Source of the DNA: Chara braunii
Taxonomy: Eukaryota > Streptophyta > Charophyceae > Charales > Characeae
Assembly (NCBI GenBank): GCA_003427395.1
Contig: BFEA01000469.1
Span: forward strand, 846,757 to 893,245
Direction: 5' to 3'
DNA length: 46,489 nt
The position numbers and the translations under genes are program-made. A model generated the notes under the pieces. That model did not search any database, was not told where the DNA came from, and worked only from the letters and a program-made list of their open reading frames with translations. Positions within the stretch are counted from its first letter, which is position 1, and each line of letters opens with the position of its first letter. Shown here in pieces: positions 40,551 to 46,489 of the stretch.

Positions 40551-41400
40551 GCTCGAGCGCTTGCGGAGGTGGTGGTGGTCCCGACTGATCCGATGACGAA
40601 CCTGACGGTAAGGCCGTGCTAGCGGTGCGGTGAAGTCGCTTCGAGAGCAGTGGACAAGGTTTGTTGGAACGAGCTGGGGGGTTGTAATGAACTGTTAACA
40701 GTGTTATAAGTGCGCGCAGTGCGCGTGCGGGAGGTTTGGGGGACAGCTGCGGAAGGGTCCGCCGGGGGTGAACTGAAATGAACGGACTGCAGTGCAGGCT
40801 GTGCAGGCTGGGCGGAGGAACTAGCTTAGTCTGACAGCAGTGGGAAGATGAAAATTGCCCCGCAAAATGGTCTACGGGAGCGAAGAACGGTGCAGCAGTT
40901 GCAGTTCGAGCAGCTTGTTGGCAGAAGGCGAACGCGAGCACGACCGGGTATGTGCCGAATACAGCAGAGCGCTGTACATAGCGCAGCATGAAGCGCGGTA
41001 ACTTGGTCGTAGATTTACCGCAGTGATTGATTGATTACCCGCTTGACGGGACGGGGACACACAGTGAATCAGGCAGCGATTGGAGAGCGCGGGGAAAAAC
41101 GTGGTCCAGCGACGCGGCGAGTTGGAGCTGGGCCAGGAATCGCAGGATCACTCAGATTTCTGAGACCGATTACTGATCAGCGCGGCGAGAGTTCGAACCT
41201 CGGTATCGCTCGCTCCAGCCTTCTCCAATACCCTGACATACGACTTTCAGTGTGACAATATATGTATACATACGATATATATATACAATATATGTATATA
41301 TATGTATGTATAGATATATATATATTCCTATATCGTTGGCAGCTCGAGGGGTAACGGCGGGTTAGTGTGCAGTGTTGCTGCCACTTCCACTTCTCCTTCC

Positions 41401-41406
<6 letters not shown>
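40548..41406. other. Unannotated DNA with AT-rich tract
   Basis: No gene recognised. 41250-41335 is ATAT/GTAT-rich. AGAGTTCGAACCTCGG near 41188-41203 is B-box-like but has no matching A-box at tRNA spacing. Confidence 0.4.
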
Positions 41407-41491
<85 letters not shown>

Positions 41492-41528
41492 TTCGAACAC
41501 ACGCATACACACTCTTTCTGTCTCCCTT

Positions 41529-41560
<32 letters not shown>

Positions 41561-41564
41561 TTTT

Positions 41565-41648
<84 letters not shown>
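41407..41648. repeat. (CT)n and (AC)n microsatellites
   Basis: CT run 41407-41488, short CT and AC runs 41530-41560, AC run 41572-41646. The reverse-strand Arg/Glu and Cys/Val ORFs are artefacts. Confidence 0.95.
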
Positions 41649-41651
<3 letters not shown>

Positions 41652-41808
41652 CTCTTTCTCACAAACTCACAACGAAAGAGGGAATATGACTCTGAGTGTG
41701 CTTTGCTCGCTCGTGGACGGTCATTGATTGCCCGTACTCGAGCGAGGAGGAGGGGGAGGGAAAGTTTAACACGGAGTAGGTAATTGGGAACCTGAACATA
41801 CTCCACGA

Positions 41809-41847
41809 GCGAGGGGGAGGGGGAGGGGGAGGGGGAGGGGGAGGGAA
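41809..41847. repeat. (GGGGGA)n minisatellite
   Basis: Six or so GAGGGG units, G-quadruplex-prone; an AGGGGGAGGG relative lies at 41749. Confidence 0.85.
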
Positions 41848-42607
41848 AGCTTAACACGGTTGGAGGGATAATGCCGAGAGAGCGGGTAGCAACTGCAGAG
41901 AGCCCCCGCTTTTCCATCCGCGAGTGGGTCCACAGCTGAGCTGAGGATGGGACCGCGGGCTCGGAGGGGTATGTTGTGCTCGCCTCAATTTCCAGTCCCC
42001 GGTTCGAAATCAGTCCGTCGATCTTCGACCAAGCCATGGAAGCTGATGGACTGAGCTGCGTGGGTATCCCTATCCCGGTCAGCGGTGGCGTATAACCAGA
42101 GCTAAACGACGGCAGTCTACGGCAGGGATACCGACGAGTGGTCAGCAGACAGAGTGTTCTGCGTGGGTGAATCTGTTCTCCTTGCCTTGTGCCTGTGTAT
42201 GCGTGACGGCACAGGTGTTTGAGAGGGAGCCCGGGTGAGGTAGGGGTGGCGAGGGGGGGGGAGGGGGGAAGGGAGGGATGCGAGCAGAAGAGGCAGCAAA
42301 GGAGGAGAGAGAGGAGGTAACTTCTTAAACTCTCTCAATCCTCCGCTCCTCGAATAAGCCGCGGGTAGGCACTGGGCAGGGATTGGCTGCGTGCAATCAA
42401 TCTAGTCAAGCTTGCTCAGCCTCACTGATTGATTGTCTGGAATTGTAGAGATGATAGGTATGGGTATCTGTTACCAACCGTGAAGTCGAGGAGGACACGT
42501 GAGCTGGAGGGGAGAAGGGGGGTGAGGGGGGGAGGGGGGCTTAGCTGTCGGGCCCCCACACTACCTGGATTGTGTTGGGTGAGGAGAGCGATCCGTGGGC
42601 GGTGAGG
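41848..42607. other. Unannotated GC-rich DNA upstream of the 42608 ORF
   Basis: No second gene. G-rich runs at 42247-42275 and 42510-42540. CCGGTTCGAAATC at 42000 is B-box-like. Possible 5' UTR or promoter of the downstream exon; no TATA box is assigned. Confidence 0.35.
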
Positions 42608-44383
42608 ATGGAAAGGGTGCGCAGTGAATCTACGTCACCGCGAAGTGCGGAAAAGGGGGAAGGTGGCGGAGCATCGGGCGCGCAGGAGCCATCAAGGCAG
42701 CGAGAAGCTGTCCGTTCCGACGACACGAGGGAAGGGGGGGAGGTGATGGGGAATGGGCAATACAGCAGCAGTGAGGCGGCGGGGAGCGTCGAACCTGGGC
42801 TTGATTCGAACTGCAGCGAGGGGGAGAGAATGAAGATGGGTGGAGGCGCACGACGCGCGGAGGAGGGGGTGGGGGGTTTAAGGGGAGGGAGGAGGATGGA
42901 GGGAGAGAGAGAGAATTCCGGGAAGGATCATTGTCATCGGGATGGCAGCGGTCGCGATCCCGGGGAATCGGATAGCGACGCCGGAGCAGTGGTCGGCGGA
43001 ATGACGAGGCACGAGCTGCCGCTGACGGCAGGGACTTGGGGGGGGGCGGCGGCGGGGGCTGCAACTTGCCGCCGGCGAGAGTCGATGGACGAGGGGGACG
43101 GTCGGCGGGAAAAGAACAGTCCATGCTCTACCGGTCAGAGCGGGTCGACCGGTCGTCAGCCGCCGGGGCCAAGCTCGCTTGACAAGAATGCTTCGTCGCC
43201 GTCGCTTGTGTTTCGTCGGTGTGATGACTATGGCGGTGAGCAGCGTCTAGGGGAAGAGGAGAAAGAGGAGGAGGAGGACGAGGAGGAGCTGATACCAGCT
43301 CGTTCGCGGATTGAGGACGAGGAGGAACAGAGGAAACGGCAGCCATTGCAGCAATTGCAGGGAGTCGGGAAGGCGAGGAGGGAGGAGGGGAAGGTGATGA
43401 GATACATGTCGGCAGACGACGAAGCAAGTGAGGGCGGGTCTGGATCGCGTCTGGAGAAGGAGATGATGCCCGCCGGAGGGGAGAGAACTCCATCTCAGAG
43501 TCTCGCAAGATGCCAAAGTTATGGTCTCTTCGGAGTGTCTGCCTCAGCAGCTGGAACAGCAGGAGCAGGAGCATTTGTGAGAGAAAGAGGAGAGCGAGGA
43601 GCGGCTGCGTCAGCAGCAGCAGCAGCAGCAGCAGCAGGAGCAGCACGAGCAGTCGAGAGAGAAAGAGGAGAGCGAGAGGGTGGGGCTGCAGGTCTTGTCT
43701 GTCCCCCGGGTACGAGAGGTAATGCCAGCGGTTCGTTGGCGGGTCGTCCGTGTGTAGCCCAGCAAGCGGAGAAACCGGCGGATGCTGAGCGCGGGAGAGA
43801 GGATTGGGGGGGATCTGAAGCTGCAGGCCCGATGCGAGAGAGAGACCAGGTCGAGGACTGGGATGACACCCACATGGCCTCTCCGACATTACCGCCTTTT
43901 TCTGCGTGTTCCACCAATGAGTTGGACTTCACCACTCATCATTGTCATCATCCCAATCAGCCTAATCAGCCTAATCAGGCTAATCAGCCTAATGAACGTA
44001 ATCAGGCTAATCAGCCTAGTCAGAGACAGATATGGCAGGAAGAGAATGAGCAGCAGCAGCAGCAGCAGCAGGAGGAGGAGGAGGAGAGTGGTGCAGCGTG
44101 CGCGCCGTCGGTAACCCCGCAGCCAAGGAGAGCGCATCGGCGGAAGCAGGCGCGCCCGCGCAGTTGCAGGGAAGACCTGATTCCCCCCTCCCCCGCCGAG
44201 CAAAGCCGTCCTGCACCTTCACCGCGGGTGAATGAGAGTGGTGCGGTTACTGCGGTACCTCAGGCAAGCCGGACTATAGAGATTCATAGAAGATGTGCCG
44301 ACGGTGGAGGAGGAGGAGGAGGAGGAGGAGGAGGAGGAGGAGGATCGAGTATTGTCGCAGCCATCGCGTCGTCTTCTGATCTT
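42608..44383 (+). CDS. Probable coding exon of a low-complexity host protein
   Basis: Open frame from ATG 42608 to 44383, where GATCTT is followed by GTAAGT, a consensus 5' splice donor; beyond it the frame turns into Lys-rich A-run translation and stops at 44473. The frame has about 592 codons. The protein is hydrophilic and disordered: an acidic EEEKEEEEDEEEL stretch, alternating Ala-rich and Arg/Glu-rich segments (ERGERG... and poly-Ala from CAG/GCA repeats), an NQP repeat (about 43953-44020, period 9 bp), a run of 7 Gln, and 14 Gly near the end. Short ordered-looking phrases are SLARCQSYGLFGVSASA and DWDDTHMASPTLPPFSACST. No catalytic domain seen. It could be the first exon of a regulatory protein; composition alone could also produce such a frame. 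The preceding GTG start at 42572 is less likely. Confidence 0.4.
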
Positions 44384-44389
44384 GTAAGT
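44384..44389 (+). other. Candidate 5' splice donor (GTAAGT)
   Basis: Ideal plant donor consensus at the point where the sequence changes from exon-like GC-rich codons to A-rich DNA. A matching acceptor was not assigned. Confidence 0.45.
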
Positions 44390-44749
44390 GCTATTCGACA
44401 CAAATTATACAACAAACACAAGAAGCTTTTTAAGAAAAAAGAAGAAAAAAAAAACAAAAAAAAAGGGGCATGAGTTTTCAAAATCTCCCTGGACCACTGA
44501 GCGAGCGACAGAATGGGCAGCTCGCCGCCACTAAAGCCTGCGCACGTGCGCGCGCGCACGCACGCACAGACACATGCATACACACATCATGCTTTTTCTG
44601 TGGATTTGTGTGTAGCGAACATGACAATACACATACATGCACACACACGGGGACATAGATGGTTGGAGCAGAGCACGTGCAGTAATCGAGAATCCGAGCG
44701 GAATGTTGAGCCGAGCACACGCTGGACACATACCTGGTCTGTTCGTACG

Positions 44750-44752
<3 letters not shown>
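44390..44752. other. Unannotated DNA (possible intron)
   Basis: A-rich at first, then ACACAC-rich; no gene recognised. If the donor at 44384 is real this is intron. Confidence 0.35.

Positions 44753-44814
<62 letters not shown>
44753..44814. repeat. (GA)n microsatellite
   Basis: Pure GA run. Confidence 0.95.
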
Positions 44815-44819
<5 letters not shown>

Positions 44820-44984
44820 CCATAGAAGTGTCGACGCGACTCGACGGGTTCTCTGCATTCGCAGAAGTTCGACAGGCTACTAGCAGGTGCATACATGGTC
44901 ATAGATCGGATGACGCTGGATTGCAGCTGGATTGCAATTGCCTGCTCGTTGGACGACTTGAGCCAAGCTCTCTGTGCCTTTGTG

Positions 44985-45078
<94 letters not shown>

Positions 45079-45079
45079 N

Positions 45080-45152
<73 letters not shown>
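44985..45152. repeat. (GT)n-(GA)n compound microsatellite
   Basis: GT run 44985-45040 followed by GA 45041-45152, with one N at 45079. Confidence 0.95.
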
Positions 45153-45154
<2 letters not shown>

Positions 45155-45794
45155 GGGCTGAAGGGTAAGTGATAGCCTGGTGCTTTCGTGTGCTTACTGA
45201 ATAGGCACTTGATGTGCCACCATTTTTAATGGAGCTTCACGAGGTGAGTTTGGGGGGTAGCTGTGAATTTGAAGAGTACTCTTAACAGAAGCTTGGACTC
45301 GGATCCACTGTCATTGGGGGGTAAGCTGTGGAATTGAAGGATCCTCTTAGGAGAAGAAGCTAGGACTCGAACTCTTTAGGCCGGTGACCAAAGGAACGAG
45401 AGAATTAAGACAAAGTTTATTATTTATAGGGGCCCTTTAAACTCACTCTTAGCAAATTGAGAAAAAAAAAATAAAAAAAAATCGTGAGTGGTGGCGTTTC
45501 CAAGTCCCTTCCCCCCCCTTCCCCTCTTTCCCTCCCCTTCCCCTCTTTCCCTCCCTGCTTCCCCATTGGGTCCGTTCCCCTCTCCCAGTCGGCTTTGCCT
45601 GAGACAAACTCACGTTTATTCTGAGAGACAAAAATAGCGTAGCAGAACTGATACATGCATATGAATCGTCGAACGGAATTGCCCGGTAAACCGTATATAT
45701 ACATGTATATATTTTTGGCTGCGTGCAAGTGGGTCTTTATGACACACGGGGATGGGGGCAGCCGGCGCTCAACCTGTCATCCACGTGGCTGGCC
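45153..45794. other. Unannotated DNA
   Basis: No gene recognised. GGGGGGTA(A)GCTGTG(A/G)A(A/T)TTGAAG...CTCTTA recurs at about 45251 and 45316, a short diverged duplication. Poly-pyrimidine tract 45500-45560. Confidence 0.4.
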
Positions 45795-45976
45795 TTGTAC
45801 GTAAGAGGTGACGAACAGGTGGGGCTTTCCTTCCTTACTTCTTTTTCTTTTTCTTGTTTTGTCTTTTTCCGCCTTTGCGCTCCGATTGTACGTAAGAGGT
45901 GATGAACAGGTGGGGCTTTCCTTCCTTACTTCTTTTTCTTTTTCTTGTTTTGTCTTTTTCCGCCTTTGCGCTCCGA
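45795..45976. repeat. Tandem duplication, 2 x 91 bp
   Basis: Unit 1 (45795-45885) and unit 2 (45886-45976) start TTGTACGTAAGAGGTGA and end GCGCTCCGA. One difference was seen (GACGAACAGG against GATGAACAGG). Confidence 0.9.
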
Positions 45977-45984
45977 TTTCCAGT

Positions 45985-46002
45985 GTGACAATATATTGTC
46001 AC
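45985..46002. repeat. 18-bp perfect palindrome
   Basis: GTGACAATATATTGTCAC. The preceding TTTCCAGTGTGACAATATAT is almost repeated at about 41246 (TTTCAGTGTGACAATATAT), hinting at a dispersed repeat end. Confidence 0.7.
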
Positions 46003-46489
46003 GAAGTTATCAGAGCGCAAATATACATACATATTTTCTACATGTATACACATGCCGCGTCACATGCGGACATTCATAGATATACGTCGAGACAACAGAC
46101 TGACCGGTAAACCGTAGGCAGGATCGAGGATGGTGCAAACATCAGGCTGAGCAGGGGGAGCCTGTGAGAGATGATTCCCGTCGGAGTTTGACCAATTGCA
46201 AATCGGGTAGAGAGGTGGTGATGATGGCCGTGTGACGGAAGGCTGAGCCTGCTGCGCGGCAGATGAGTAAAATTTTACTTAGTAATGAGCAGCCAGGACG
46301 AGGAAGTAAACAGGAGGGATTGGATCCGTCGTGGAGACTGAGGCCATTCATACTCACATATCAAACTATCACTTTCCTAAATGTATCGGACTGCAATTAC
46401 GGCCATACCTCGACGCATCTGGGCGTAATCACGTCCAGTGCTCAGTCGAGAAAGTCTTGCTATGAGTATGTCTTCACACACGCATACAC
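46003..46489. other. Unannotated DNA
   Basis: No gene or repeat recognised to the end of the window. CCGGTAAACCGTA at 46103 also occurs near 45685. Confidence 0.4.

Noticed and set aside
41362-41783. Ser-Leu, Thr-His, Arg-Glu and Cys-Val ORFs here and at 44513-45172 and 40312-40989
   Set aside because: Dinucleotide microsatellite artefacts.
42630-43935. Minus-strand ORFs opposite the 42608 exon (up to 253 aa)
   Set aside because: Pro/Ser/Leu-rich shadows of the repeat-coded plus-strand frame; no motif or donor supports them.

Overview
The window looks like nuclear DNA from a plant-type (streptophyte) genome. It has retrotransposon primer sites that match plant initiator tRNA-Met, LINE-type RT fragments with the plant zf-RVT zinc finger, MITE-like hairpins, tRNA-derived SINE-like units, and a great amount of simple repeat. 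A large charophyte genome such as Chara would fit, but that is inference. There is no bacterial operon, rRNA or CRISPR. Almost all the interpretable content is mobile or repetitive DNA, plus one plausible host exon.

Layout. 1-5.9 kb: unrecognised DNA with an isolated primer-site-like sequence (1701-1712), a G/T-rich degenerate repeat (2940-4080) and a ~43-bp tandem repeat with hairpin-forming units (5360-5890). 5974-7313: an element with ~168-bp terminal inverted repeats. 7.7-9.5 kb: pyrimidine-triplet and TGTC tetranucleotide arrays that enclose a cluster of CCACGTCAG-like motifs. 10.2-13.25 kb: a 5'-truncated LINE-like element (RT thumb and zf-RVT) with a MITE-like hairpin in its 3' part; its tail recurs at 14.2 kb (inverted) and 34.6 kb. 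13.6-13.86 kb: two tRNA-like SINE units.

16.2-31.8 kb: a nested structure. The outer layer is a DNA-transposon-like element bounded by a perfect 24-bp inverted repeat. Inside it, on the minus strand, sits a ~15-kb Ty3/gypsy-type LTR retrotransposon with ~2.7-kb LTRs, an initiator-Met primer binding site, gag with a CCHC knuckle, protease, RT (YMDD), RNase H, a PHD-type C4HC3 finger lying between RNase H and integrase, and integrase. Downstream of integrase is an unusual accessory cassette. ORF A and ORF B are intact and joined to pol and to each other by ATGA stop-start overlaps; they are followed by a decayed ORF C/D. Gag-pol carries several stops and frameshifts, so this copy is defective. 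The 5' LTR contains a ~1.0-kb duplication at a single N, and part of it is identical to the 3' LTR.

31.8-37 kb: more small elements (tRNA-Asn-like sequences, a 450-bp foldback element with a perfect 34-bp-arm palindrome, a poly(A)-tailed retrocopy signature, and a MITE). 37-46.5 kb: GC-rich, microsatellite-dense DNA with one long low-complexity ORF (42608-44383) ending at a consensus GTAAGT donor, probably an exon of a host gene.

Best candidate for an undescribed system: the retrotransposon that combines a PHD finger inside pol with ATGA-coupled 3' accessory ORFs, and possibly also an LTR-encoded leader ORF.
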